From Mucilaginibacter psychrotolerans (GTDB lineage: Bacteria; Bacteroidota; Bacteroidia; Sphingobacteriales; Sphingobacteriaceae), in assembly GCF_004519315.1 (NCBI RefSeq), contig NZ_SOZE01000039.1:1-53137 (forward strand): 53,137 nucleotides of DNA. Reading direction: 5' to 3'. Made by a program: the position numbers and the translations under genes. The notes beneath the pieces are model-generated. The model had not been told where the DNA came from and ran no database searches. It saw only the letters and a program-made list of their open reading frames with translations. This document shows, one piece after another, positions 1 to 8,056 of this stretch. Every line of letters starts with the position of its first letter. The first letter of the stretch is position 1.

Positions 1-123
1 TCCCGGCTTAGGAATGACCGCACATAGCAGTTTGAGGTATCTTTCTTTTAATTATAATAGCATCCGGCCTTTGCCGTATGCTGTCCTATCACTTTTATAC
101 ATAGCAATTCTGATTCAGACATT

Positions 124-495
124 ATGCGCGGACTAAAAACTATCCTTCTCCTCACCGTCTCCAACATGTTTATGACCTTTGCCTGGTACGGGCACCTTAA
201 ATTCAAAGAGTACGAGTGGGGCAAAAACCTCGGATTGATCTCTATCATCTTCATCAGCTGGGGACTGGCCTTTTTCGAATATATGTTCCAGGTGCCGGCA
301 AACCGCCTCGGCTTTAAGGACGATGGCGGGCCATTTACCCTGGTGCAGCTGAAAACCATACAGGAAGCTATTACGCTTACCTTGTTCATGGTATTCACTA
401 TCGTATTCTTCAAAACAGAAAAACTCGGCTGGAACCATTTGGTTGGTTTCGCGCTGATCGTATTGGCCGTGTTTGTGATATTTAAGAAATGGTGA
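124..495 (+). CDS. DMT-like small membrane protein (DUF486)
   Basis: A 123-residue integral membrane protein with four predicted hydrophobic helices, at about residues 5-24, 36-54, 80-95 and 102-120. The N-terminal NMFMTFAWYGHLK and the central FEYMFQVPANRLG match the DUF486 family of short DMT-type (drug/metabolite transporter-like) proteins, which are about 110-120 residues long. Family members resemble half of an EamA/EmrE-type transporter and may work as dimers; the substrate is unknown. The ATG at 124 gives a full-length protein, and the gene stands alone, followed by a palindromic repeat. The family call is from recognition of motifs; transport itself is inference. Confidence 0.85.
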   Translation: MRGLKTILLLTVSNMFMTFAWYGHLKFKEYEWGKNLGLISIIFISWGLAFFEYMFQVPANRLGFKDDGGPFTLVQLKTIQEAITLTLFMVFTIVFFKTEKLGWNHLVGFALIVLAVFVIFKKW

Positions 496-518
496 GGGTG
501 GAGAACTGCCCCACCGCA

Positions 519-610
519 TCATTGCGAGGTACGAAGCAATCTCTATGCTGGACAATCTACTGTGCAAGCGACTCTGCTTATCGGGAGATTGCTTCGTTCC
601 TCGCAATGAC
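519..610. repeat. Palindromic intergenic repeat, family A (copy 1)
   Basis: A left arm reading TCATTGCGAGGTACGAAG is matched about 60 bases later by its inverted complement, CTTCGTTCCTCGCAATGA. The loop carries a conserved ACTCTGCTTATC. Copies lie at 1093-1185 and 47290-47384. It sits between two convergent genes, so it may also act as a bidirectional terminator. Confidence 0.9.
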
Positions 611-630
611 GGTAGAGAGGATGTGCCACC

Positions 631-1005
631 CTAATTTCCATGCTCCCAATACATAATCTCGCTGGTTTTTCCGTAGAATATAATGATGAAAACATCTTCA
701 TCGGTATCAGGCGGTAGATACCCATAAACTATCCAATAGCCATCAGCATTGCCAACTGTATAAGGTCTTTCTGCTCTGATTTGTTTTTTGCCATATATGG
801 GGAATAGTACCTCCTCGGCTGCAACTGCTGCGCTCGCCTCGTCTGTTATCACCGTTTTCGCAAATACCCGTTCAGGCAGTTTATGTCGTTTTACATAATA
901 ACTTATAGCGTTTCTCGATTTTTCGATCGAAAGGTGCATCGTCTGCCAGGTATTGTCACAACCGGCCAGTAGAAACAAACATGCGATAAGGAGGATTTTT
1001 TTCAC
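631..1005 (-). CDS. Lipoprotein with NTF2-fold immunity-type domain
   Basis: A 124-residue protein with a lipoprotein signal (MKKILLIACLFLLAGC, lipobox LAGC at residues 12-15), so it should be anchored in the envelope. From about residue 45 the sequence follows the pattern of the NTF2-fold immunity domain (PF15631 as I recall it): an alternating alanine stretch ASAAVAAEEVLFPIYGKKQI, then RPYTV, then DGYWIVYGYLP, then IIIFYGKTSEI. Such proteins are often immunity partners of polymorphic toxins, but no toxin is adjacent. It may also be a housekeeping lipoprotein. ATG at 1005 is preceded by an A/T-rich stretch without a clear promoter. Confidence 0.65.
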   Translation of the reverse strand: MKKILLIACLFLLAGCDNTWQTMHLSIEKSRNAISYYVKRHKLPERVFAKTVITDEASAAVAAEEVLFPIYGKKQIRAERPYTVGNADGYWIVYGYLPPDTDEDVFIIIFYGKTSEIMYWEHGN

Positions 1006-1092
1006 AAACTAAATATAATGAAAAGTTTTATTCGGGTTATCTGTGAACTTTAAAATGGTAGAGCGGATATGCAGGAGAAAGCTTAACCACAA

Positions 1093-1185
1093 CGTCATTG
1101 AGTAACGAAGCAATCTCTACGCAAGACAATCCACTATGCAAGCCGCTCTGCTTATCAGGAGATTGCTTCGTTCCTCGCAATGACG
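1093..1185. repeat. Palindromic intergenic repeat, family A (copy 2)
   Basis: Second copy of the repeat at 519-610. The right arm GAGATTGCTTCGTTCCTCGC is identical; the left arm has a small change (ATTGAGTAACGAAG). It lies between the NTF2-type lipoprotein and the cystathionine beta-synthase gene, both on the minus strand. Confidence 0.9.
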
Positions 1186-1253
1186 ATATGAAAAAAAAAG
1201 GCGCAAAATATTGCGCCTCTACATGAATTATTTGTTCTTTAAACCTTTATAAT

Positions 1254-2615
1254 CTACGCCGATATCGCATTGATAATATCGTACTGCGTAATAATTTCAA
1301 TCTTTCCGTTATCATCCTCTACCAGCACGGCGATATTATCCTTGTTGATCATGCCCGAAATCTTATCAATCGAAGTATTCAAATCGATAAAAGGGAAGGG
1401 GGCTGTTGAAATGCTTTTTACCGGCTGCGATTTGATGCCGGGGTTTTCCATCAGCGAGGTGAGGATATCGCTTTCTGTAATCTTGCCTATCACCATACCT
1501 TTTTGGGTAACCGGTATCTGTGATATATTGAGCGACTTGATAGTGTTGATGGCCTCCAGTACGGTCTTCTCGCAGTCGATAGTAACAATATCCTGGCTTT
1601 CCTTTTTGCTAATGATATGGCGGGCGGTGAGTTTCTCTTCTTTGATGAAACCACGGTCGCGCAGCCAGTCGTCGTTATACATTTTGCCCAGGTAGCGGGT
1701 GCCATGGTCGGGGAATATCACCACTACCACATCGCCCTCTTTAAACATATCCTTCATCTGCAGCACGCCTGCAATAGCCGAGCCGGTTGAGTTACCGGCG
1801 AAAATGCCTTCCTTGCGGGCAATTTCGCGGGTCATGAGCGCGGCATCCATGTCGGTCACTTTCTCAAAATGATCTATCAGGCTAAAATCAACGTTGGCCG
1901 GCAAAAAGTCTTCGCCAATGCCTTCGGTGATGTATGGATATATCTCGTTTTTATCAAACTCGCCGGTTTCCTTGTATTTTTTGAATACCGAGCCGTAAGT
2001 ATCTATACCGATGATTTTGACATCGGGGTTTTGCTCTTTAAGGTAACGTGCGGTACCCGATAGCGTGCCACCTGTACCAACGCCTGCTACTAAATGGGTT
2101 ATTTTGCCTTCGGTTTGTGCCCATATTTCGGGGCCGGTTTGCTCATAATGGGCCTGCGAGTTGCTGAGGTTATCGTATTGGTTAGGCTTCCAGGAGTTGG
2201 GTACCTCGCGCTCCAGGCGCGACGATACGGAGTAGTAAGAACGCGGGTCTTCCGGCTCTACATTAGTTGGACATACAATTACTTCGGCACCAAAAGCACG
2301 AAGGGCATCGAATTTCTCTTTCGATTGCTTGTCGGTACTGGTGAAAATACACTTGTAACCTTTTATAACAGCAGCAATGGCCAGGCCCATGCCTGTATTG
2401 CCCGATGTGCCTTCGATGATGGTGCCGCCAGGTTTCAGTTTGCCGCTTTTCTCGGCATCCTCAATCATTTTAAGGGCCATACGGTCCTTTATAGAGTTGC
2501 CCGGGTTGGTGGTTTCAATTTTGGCCAAAACCGTGGCAGGGATGTCTTTTACTACTTTATTCAGCTTCACCAGTGGCGTATTGCCAATGGTTTCGAGGAT
2601 GTTGTTATACCACAT
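1254..2615 (-). CDS. cbs: Cystathionine beta-synthase (PLP enzyme with CBS domain pair)
   Basis: A 453-residue type II PLP enzyme that condenses serine (or an activated serine) with homocysteine to give cystathionine, or with sulfide to give cysteine. The catalytic domain covers about residues 1-330: the PLP lysine lies in GNSIKDR (K43), the substrate loop is GTSGNTG (69-75), and the PLP phosphate loop is GVGTGGTLSG. A tandem CBS-domain pair follows (about 335-453, with SQIPVTQKGMVIGKITESDI), which usually senses adenosyl ligands. The bacterial CBS length is about 450 residues, so it is complete. A cystathionine gamma-synthase/lyase lies at 46096. The alternative is an O-acetylserine sulfhydrylase with regulatory domains. 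Confidence 0.9.
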   Translation of the reverse strand: MWYNNILETIGNTPLVKLNKVVKDIPATVLAKIETTNPGNSIKDRMALKMIEDAEKSGKLKPGGTIIEGTSGNTGMGLAIAAVIKGYKCIFTSTDKQSKEKFDALRAFGAEVIVCPTNVEPEDPRSYYSVSSRLEREVPNSWKPNQYDNLSNSQAHYEQTGPEIWAQTEGKITHLVAGVGTGGTLSGTARYLKEQNPDVKIIGIDTYGSVFKKYKETGEFDKNEIYPYITEGIGEDFLPANVDFSLIDHFEKVTDMDAALMTREIARKEGIFAGNSTGSAIAGVLQMKDMFKEGDVVVVIFPDHGTRYLGKMYNDDWLRDRGFIKEEKLTARHIISKKESQDIVTIDCEKTVLEAINTIKSLNISQIPVTQKGMVIGKITESDILTSLMENPGIKSQPVKSISTAPFPFIDLNTSIDKISGMINKDNIAVLVEDDNGKIEIITQYDIINAISA

Positions 2616-2659
2616 AATCTAAATATCTACCAGTCCTATATATAAAACAGGTTAGGCTT

Positions 2660-2667
2660 CAAAATTA
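2660..2667 (-). promoter_or_regulatory. Candidate -7 box for cystathionine beta-synthase
   Basis: The minus strand reads TAATTTTG here, matching the Bacteroidota -7 consensus TAnnTTTG, 44 bases upstream of the ATG at 2615. No TTTG stands at the expected -33 distance. The 45-bp direct repeat begins directly upstream of this box. Confidence 0.45.
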
Positions 2668-2712
2668 GCTTTCTAAAATGATATTTTGGTTATGGAAAGG
2701 TAAATACATCTG
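2668..2712. repeat. 45-bp direct repeat, copy 1
   Basis: This 45-base segment (begins GCTTTCTAAAATGATATTTT, ends AAATACATCTG) recurs without a mismatch at 3132-3176. The pair flanks a 419-base segment holding the 52-residue gene and a structured element. Confidence 0.95.
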
Positions 2713-2744
2713 TACTGTAGGAGGATGTGATTAATGGCTGGTGG

Positions 2745-2850
2745 ATTTAGAAAAGCAATTGCCTTGGTTCTTCGGTTCCGGCAGCCCCGCTATCCACTCC
2801 AAGTCCTCCTTCGTCCGGGCTTTACGCTCCTATCGGGTTTAGGTTTGGTA
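2745..2850 (-). other. Structured 3' element (copy 1), downstream of the 52-residue gene
   Basis: Read on the minus strand this contains AACCCGATAGGAGCG, then GCCCGGACGAAGGAGGACTT and GGAGTGGATAGCGGGGC. The same ordered blocks occur on the plus strand at 30415-30490 downstream of the S41 peptidase. I recall similar sequences downstream of genes in other Bacteroidota, without a name or database check. A terminator or processed 3' end is the simplest role. Confidence 0.5.
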
Positions 2851-2872
2851 TGCCTGTGGGCATCACTTTATA

Positions 2873-3031
2873 TCATATGAGTTTTGCAAGTTTAATATCT
2901 TTCTCTTTTGCCAACTCTGTCAATGATTTTTTATCGCGAATAGCTTCTTTGATATCCCTTTTATCTTCCATCATTTTTTTCATGAAAGTCGGAATACCAT
3001 CCGGTATTTCTTTTTTACTTGAATTTGCCAT
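2873..3031 (-). CDS. Small 52-residue hypothetical protein
   Basis: The minus strand has ATG at 3031 and TGA at 2873-2875, giving a Lys/Asp/Glu-rich protein that starts MANSSKKEIPDGIPTFMKKM and ends LTELAKEKDIKLAKLI. A consensus -7 box TATATTTG lies 17 bases upstream, at 3049-3056, which supports it as a real gene. It has no signal peptide or membrane segment. The layout (short N-terminal IPDGIP segment, then a charged helix) reminds me of small antitoxin-like proteins of Bacteroidota, but no toxin is next to it. Function unknown. Confidence 0.6.
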   Translation of the reverse strand: MANSSKKEIPDGIPTFMKKMMEDKRDIKEAIRDKKSLTELAKEKDIKLAKLI

Positions 3032-3048
3032 GATGTTATATTGTTACA

Positions 3049-3056
3049 CAAATATA
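3049..3056 (-). promoter_or_regulatory. -7 box of the 52-residue gene
   Basis: TATATTTG on the minus strand is an exact match to TAnnTTTG, 17 bases upstream of the ATG at 3031. Confidence 0.55.
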
Positions 3057-3131
3057 CAAAATAGACTATTTAGCGTTTAAACCTCGCTTACATATGCGCC
3101 TTTAGCAAAAAAAGGTTAAGCCTAAAAACTC

Positions 3132-3176
3132 GCTTTCTAAAATGATATTTTGGTTATGGAAAGGTAAATACATCTG
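3132..3176. repeat. 45-bp direct repeat, copy 2
   Basis: Identical to 2668-2712. The -7 box adjoining copy 1 is not preserved here, so the repeat is not simply a duplicated promoter. The remaining 200 bases up to the esterase gene show no further gene or structure that I can support. Confidence 0.95.
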
Positions 3177-3388
3177 CGTTCTAAGATGAGGATAGGGGCT
3201 CGAACATTATTCAACAAGCCGAGATCATAAAACCAGTTGTTATTTAAAATAGAAAAGCTCATTTTTATGCAGCCCTTGTTTTAGCCTTATCACCACCATA
3301 AACCTGTAAGTATTTTAAACCGAACGTTTATTGCCAGATAGGAATACAATAGCTTAAACAGGTGAGCGCTTTATATTTTTACGATAGA

Positions 3389-4840
3389 ATGAACCTTAAA
3401 CCCCTGCTTTACCTGGCATTAGTACTGCTGCTGATTGTACAAGGCTGTAGAAAGGATGCCGTAGTTATCCCGGATGCGAAGCCCGACCCTAAGCCGGATG
3501 TTACCACCCCGCCTAAAATTGTTCCATTTGCTGTTAACAACGTTTTGCAAAGCAATATGGTGATACAGCGCGACAAACCCTTTACCATATGGGGAATGGC
3601 TACCGCAGGCTATAAAGTAACGGTAAAGGTGAGCTGGAATGGAAACGATTTTGCAGGCACCGCCGATAAAGATGGCAACTGGGCCATCGCCATCCCTGCC
3701 GCATCGGCAAATAGCACTCCACAAACCATCACTTGTAAAACAGGTTCGGAGGATCCTGTGGTACTAGCCAATATTTTAATTGGCGATGTGTGGGTGTGTG
3801 CCGGTCAATCAAACATGGTGATGCCGGTTGATATGATTGCTCCATTCAATGGCGTTACCAATTACAAAAGCGAGATTGCGGCGGCCGATTACCCGCTGAT
3901 CCGTGCCAGCACCGTACGCCAAAAGCTGGCATCGCTACCTTTAAGCGCTTTTGAATCGCCTGCGGGCTGGGATGCTTGTTCGCCGGCCACCGTAGGTAAA
4001 TGGAGTGGCGTGGCCTATTTTTTTGCGCAAAAACTGTTCAACTCACTACAAGTGCCGATAGGAATTATTGTATCGGGCGTAAACGGCTCCTACTGCAGGG
4101 ATTGGTCGGAGGGGGGAGACGAGTTTAACGGCATGATCAGCCCGTTAAACAGGCTTTCCATCAAAGGATTCATCTGGTACCAGGGCGAAAATGACTCGCA
4201 TGTTACGCCGGCAAGCAGCTACACCAGCCTTAACAAAACCCTCATCAGCCAGTGGAGAGCCGGTTTTAAACAGGGTGCCTTGCCTTTTTATTATGTGCAG
4301 ATGACACCTTTTGCCGAAGATTATTACCAAACCACACCTGAGGGCGGGAATCTGAAATCTGATTATTATGCGCGGTTTAGGGAAGCGCAGAGCAATGTGC
4401 GGCAAATGCCCAACAGCGGGATGGCTGTTACCATGGATGTAGGGGAGCCCGATAACCATCATCCGAAAAATAAAAAACCTGTAGGCGAACGGTTAGCGCT
4501 GTTAGCCTTAAAGAATACCTATGGGTTGCCGGTGGATTGTACGGGCCCGCAGTATTTATCATGGTCGCAAACGGGCGATAAGGTTACGGTTAACTTTATC
4601 AGCGGAACAGCAAACGGACTAAACACCCTGAATAATAACACGCTTAACCAACACTTTTATGTAGCGGGTGCCGACCATGTTTTCCGCCCCGTGGTTGCCG
4701 CAATCCAGGGAAAAACTATTGTATTGACTACCAGTGCAAAAGTTCAAGCCATCAGGTATGCTTTTACCAATGCGCCTGTAACCAACCTGCAAAATTCAGC
4801 AGGCCTCCCGGCAGAACCGTTCCGTACGGATAACTGGTAG
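3389..4840 (+). CDS. Sialate O-acetylesterase-type SGNH lipoprotein
   Basis: ATG at 3389 gives 483 residues starting with a lipoprotein signal whose lipobox cysteine lies in IVQGC; an in-frame GTG at 3362 would add nine residues in front of the signal and is less likely. After a Pro/Asp-rich linker comes a beta-sandwich segment (NNVLQSNMVIQRDKP, IWGMATAGYKVTV). The SGNH hydrolase core carries the nucleophile in VCAGQSNM and the catalytic Asp/His in DVGEPDNHHPKNK. This is the sialate O-acetylesterase (DUF303/SASA) architecture, which removes acetyl groups from glycans in the periplasm or at the surface. The substrate cannot be told, and there is no sialic acid or polysaccharide-utilization cluster nearby. 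Confidence 0.88.
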   Translation: MNLKPLLYLALVLLLIVQGCRKDAVVIPDAKPDPKPDVTTPPKIVPFAVNNVLQSNMVIQRDKPFTIWGMATAGYKVTVKVSWNGNDFAGTADKDGNWAIAIPAASANSTPQTITCKTGSEDPVVLANILIGDVWVCAGQSNMVMPVDMIAPFNGVTNYKSEIAAADYPLIRASTVRQKLASLPLSAFESPAGWDACSPATVGKWSGVAYFFAQKLFNSLQVPIGIIVSGVNGSYCRDWSEGGDEFNGMISPLNRLSIKGFIWYQGENDSHVTPASSYTSLNKTLISQWRAGFKQGALPFYYVQMTPFAEDYYQTTPEGGNLKSDYYARFREAQSNVRQMPNSGMAVTMDVGEPDNHHPKNKKPVGERLALLALKNTYGLPVDCTGPQYLSWSQTGDKVTVNFISGTANGLNTLNNNTLNQHFYVAGADHVFRPVVAAIQGKTIVLTTSAKVQAIRYAFTNAPVTNLQNSAGLPAEPFRTDNW

Positions 4841-4879
4841 TAAACCGCGCTGTAAGCTGACAAGTCCTCAAAGGAATGA

Positions 4880-6388
4880 CTAAAGGTGCCCCTTAAGCAA
4901 ATCCGGGAATACCCCGAATACGATCAGTGCTACCGCAATCACAACAGATAGCACCACCAGCTTTATCGACCACTTGTTCTCGCTCAGCAAAAGCTCGCTA
5001 CGCTTCAGGAAAAGGTTGAGCGGTATTTTGATATAGTAGAACAAGGCCACCACGGTTGTTAACGCCCCGGTGCCTAGCATAGCCAGCAGCCATGGGTCCT
5101 TAGTTTGCTGGTAAACGCTGTAGGTGGCCGAAAACACGAAGAGCTTGCCCGTAAAACCAGCACTCACCGGGATGCCCGTTAAAGATACCAGCACTACCAC
5201 AAAACAAACCGAGGCCAGCGGGTATTTAAAGCCCAGGCCCTTATAATCGCGCACATCGGTAATACCCTCGGCGTTCTCGAAGTAATTGGTCAGCGCCAGA
5301 GCGGCAATGATGCCGAGGCCGTATACAAACAGGTAATAGATAAGGGCAGATAAGCCATCGGGCGTAAAAGTTACCAATGCCATCAGCGCAAAGCCGGTAT
5401 GCCCAATGCCCGAATAGGCCAGCATACGTTTTACATTGTTTTGCAGTACAGCGGCAAAGTTACCGGCTATCATGGTGGCGATGCCGATACCCGCCAGCAC
5501 CAGCCGGAAATCGAAACCCTGCCAACCCTTATAAAAGGCAAACGGGGTTACGAAGTTTACCAGCAGTGCAAAAGCTGCAATTTTGGGCAGCGACGACAAG
5601 TAGGCCGTAACCGGTGTTGCCGCGCCCTCATATACATCGGGTACCCAAAAGTGCACGGGTACGAAGGACAATTTAAACCCGATACCCACCAAAACCAATA
5701 CCAACGCAAAAGATACGCTAAGCGGGTTCACCTGCATCAGATGGGCAATCATGGGGCTGCCAACGGTTAAGTTTAGCGAACCCGTAAAAGCATAAACAAG
5801 CGATATGCCATAGAGCATCACTGCCGATGATGCCGCGCCGAAAAGCACGTATTTTAGCCCTGCCTCGGTGGTTGTCAGCCGTTCTGATTTATAGGCCACC
5901 AGCAGATACGACGCAATGGATACCATCTCTATAGCCAGGTAAATCGACAGCAGGTTTACCGCCATGATCATGAGGTGCAGACCTAACACCGAACCTACGA
6001 CGATGGTATACATATCCGACAGGCCCTTCTTATGCGCCTTCAGTTTATTATCCCAGGTAAAGTATAGCAGCAGGATAAAGGTTAATACATCAATAACCAT
6101 CTTGAAACTAACCGCCGGGCCATGCAGCGCCAGCATATTACCGAAAAGGTATTGCAGGCCGCTGCCCTTCATCAGCAGGAATTTCTGGTCGTAATCCATC
6201 ACCAGCACCATCACCATGCCCATGCAGGCTATGGCACGGCATAGCCAGGTAGAGGTTTTGCCAAAGAACAAATCGGTAAGCAGCACCAAAATAAACAACA
6301 CAGTTAAGTAAATCTCGGGCTTAAAGTAGGTTAAACTGCCTAAAACGTTACTTAACTGGTTGGGGATGTCGTGCGTTAGCTGCTGCAT
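4880..6388 (-). CDS. nuoN: NADH-quinone oxidoreductase subunit N
   Basis: A 502-residue antiporter-like proton-pumping subunit of complex I, with about 14 membrane helices. Family landmarks are YLAIEMVSIASYLLVAYKS, LSFVPVHFWVPDVYEGAATP with its conserved lysine and proline-rich turn, and NNVKRMLAYSGIGHTGFALM. The ATG at 6388 lies 6 bases after the stop of the MuiA-like gene, so the two are cotranscribed. It is the last gene of the minus-strand cluster nuoI-J-K-L-M-N. Length and motifs are intact. Confidence 0.96.
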   Translation of the reverse strand: MQQLTHDIPNQLSNVLGSLTYFKPEIYLTVLFILVLLTDLFFGKTSTWLCRAIACMGMVMVLVMDYDQKFLLMKGSGLQYLFGNMLALHGPAVSFKMVIDVLTFILLLYFTWDNKLKAHKKGLSDMYTIVVGSVLGLHLMIMAVNLLSIYLAIEMVSIASYLLVAYKSERLTTTEAGLKYVLFGAASSAVMLYGISLVYAFTGSLNLTVGSPMIAHLMQVNPLSVSFALVLVLVGIGFKLSFVPVHFWVPDVYEGAATPVTAYLSSLPKIAAFALLVNFVTPFAFYKGWQGFDFRLVLAGIGIATMIAGNFAAVLQNNVKRMLAYSGIGHTGFALMALVTFTPDGLSALIYYLFVYGLGIIAALALTNYFENAEGITDVRDYKGLGFKYPLASVCFVVVLVSLTGIPVSAGFTGKLFVFSATYSVYQQTKDPWLLAMLGTGALTTVVALFYYIKIPLNLFLKRSELLLSENKWSIKLVVLSVVIAVALIVFGVFPDLLKGHL

Positions 6389-6394
6389 TTTTTA

Positions 6395-7996
6395 TTATTG
6401 TACGAGTACGCTTTGGTTTTTGGGGTACTTCACCGTGTATTTTACGCGCAATTGTTTTACGGCCTGCGGCTCTAAAGTAAATGTCCACGATAGTTTGCCG
6501 GTGGCTTTGTCCATTTCGGCACCGCTGATGTCCTGGGTATCAACTTCGATAGCTGCATTTTGCGATACCGGCACCTGGTCTTCTATCAACAGGTTGATGG
6601 CTTGCGTTTTGCGGTTTTTGATGGAGATGCTCCAGTCGCGGGTTTCTTTTTTGCTCGAGCCGAATATGCCTTGCTTGTCGGCCAGTTGGGTTTGCATCAG
6701 GCGTTTCACCACGATGTTTTTATCCACGCCCAAAGATAAACTTAAGGTATCATTCGCAGCGCGGGTATCCAGCCTCGATTTACCGATAAACGTACCCTCG
6801 AAGAACAAATTAGCCTCTCCCGAAAGGAAGTTGTACTTGGTCCAGTCGGTAATGCGGGCGGTAAGGAATACATCGGTGCTTAGTTTCGGCGCGGCGTAGT
6901 ATTGGTAAGTGGCGTTGGTGGTTACCTGGTCTATCTCTACGGCGTATTGCTTGCCGTCGTTGGGTATAGAGAAGGGGTTCTGGATATTGAACTCCATACT
7001 GGTTTGGTTCTCGGTGGTGTTAACTGCAACGCTTGTGGAATAGTACATAGGCTTTGCAACTCTCTTTACCCCTAAAGCGCCAGTCACCACCACTTCATTT
7101 AGGCTTTTGTCATCGTTTGTGTCATATTGAACGGGCGGCTGAATATTCAAATAATACGGCCTCAAATCCGGTTTCTGTCCGCTAACCGATGGGTCGCCGG
7201 TAGATAGCGTAAGTTTTACGTCTTTCCAATCCTCGCCGCATTGCTGCGACACGTTGGCTTTATAAGCGATAACCACCGGACTGCTTACATTTTTGGCGCG
7301 GATATCATACGTGGGCTGCCAACTGGCCTGCCCCACCACATAAGTAATGGTAAAAGTTGATTGCAAAGCTGCACCCGAAGATACGTTGACCAAAATATTG
7401 CTGCTGGCGATGCCGCGGGTGTTTATCAATTGGTTTACCTGGCTGTCGTACTTCCTTAATTGCACGTTCAGTTGCGCAATTTCTGCATTGATGGCCAGTT
7501 CCTTCTTTTTTATTTCGGTGAGACGGGCAGTCTGGAAATCGAGCGCGGCCCGTAGTTTGATGATATCCAGTCCGGCGGTTTGGCCGTTGCTTACCTGGTT
7601 TTTGGTGAGCATATTGGCTTCCTCCTGGTTAATGTTTAGCAGGGCTGTTTGCAGGGATATTTTATCGCGCAGGGTTTGCTGCATGGCTTGCAGTTCTTCC
7701 AGTTTTTTGGTTTTCAGTTGCTCGCCCAGGTAATTCAGTTCGTGCTTTACCGATAGGATGGTGAAATCGCCGGTTGCGCGCACCTGGATGCTGGCCGGGT
7801 CCAACTCTGGCGAAAGGTTTTCGAACGATAGGGTGGAGGTACCCGGCACCACGCTCGCAATAGCCGTACGCGTAACCTGTGCTCCGCTGAGGAACACGGT
7901 AACCTTTTCTACTTTGGTGGGTACCTTCTGGCCGTCATCGGCACGAAGGGTTTGGATGGATATTAACAGGCAGGTAACAAGCAATAGCTTCTTCAT
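6395..7996 (-). CDS. Mucoidy inhibitor A (MuiA)-like protein, DUF4139/DUF4140
   Basis: A 533-residue exported protein (signal MKKLLLVTCLLISIQTLRA). DUF4140 lies at about 28-125 (VEKVTVFLSGAQVTRTA...ISLQTALLNINQEE), followed by a coiled coil at about 95-190. DUF4139 lies at about 205-533 (TYVVGQASWQPTYDIRAKN, EDWKDVKLTLSTGDPS). The family is uncharacterised apart from a mucoidy link. An oddity is SLNEVVVTGALGVKR at 298-313, inside DUF4139; it looks like the EVVVTG segment at the start of SusC-type TonB receptors. The gene sits between nuoM (60-base gap) and nuoN (6-base gap), so it should share the complex I transcript, although a role in respiration is not implied by its family. Confidence 0.85.
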   Translation of the reverse strand: MKKLLLVTCLLISIQTLRADDGQKVPTKVEKVTVFLSGAQVTRTAIASVVPGTSTLSFENLSPELDPASIQVRATGDFTILSVKHELNYLGEQLKTKKLEELQAMQQTLRDKISLQTALLNINQEEANMLTKNQVSNGQTAGLDIIKLRAALDFQTARLTEIKKKELAINAEIAQLNVQLRKYDSQVNQLINTRGIASSNILVNVSSGAALQSTFTITYVVGQASWQPTYDIRAKNVSSPVVIAYKANVSQQCGEDWKDVKLTLSTGDPSVSGQKPDLRPYYLNIQPPVQYDTNDDKSLNEVVVTGALGVKRVAKPMYYSTSVAVNTTENQTSMEFNIQNPFSIPNDGKQYAVEIDQVTTNATYQYYAAPKLSTDVFLTARITDWTKYNFLSGEANLFFEGTFIGKSRLDTRAANDTLSLSLGVDKNIVVKRLMQTQLADKQGIFGSSKKETRDWSISIKNRKTQAINLLIEDQVPVSQNAAIEVDTQDISGAEMDKATGKLSWTFTLEPQAVKQLRVKYTVKYPKNQSVLVQ

Positions 7997-8056
7997 AATT
8001 TATTTTATTTACCTGTAAGATGCGTTTGCCTGTTGGTTTCCATAAGTCTGCAACAA

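Noticed and set aside
133..606. Long minus-strand frame opposite the DUF486 gene
   Set aside because: It is antisense to a clear membrane protein gene and continues into the palindromic repeat; no family pattern.
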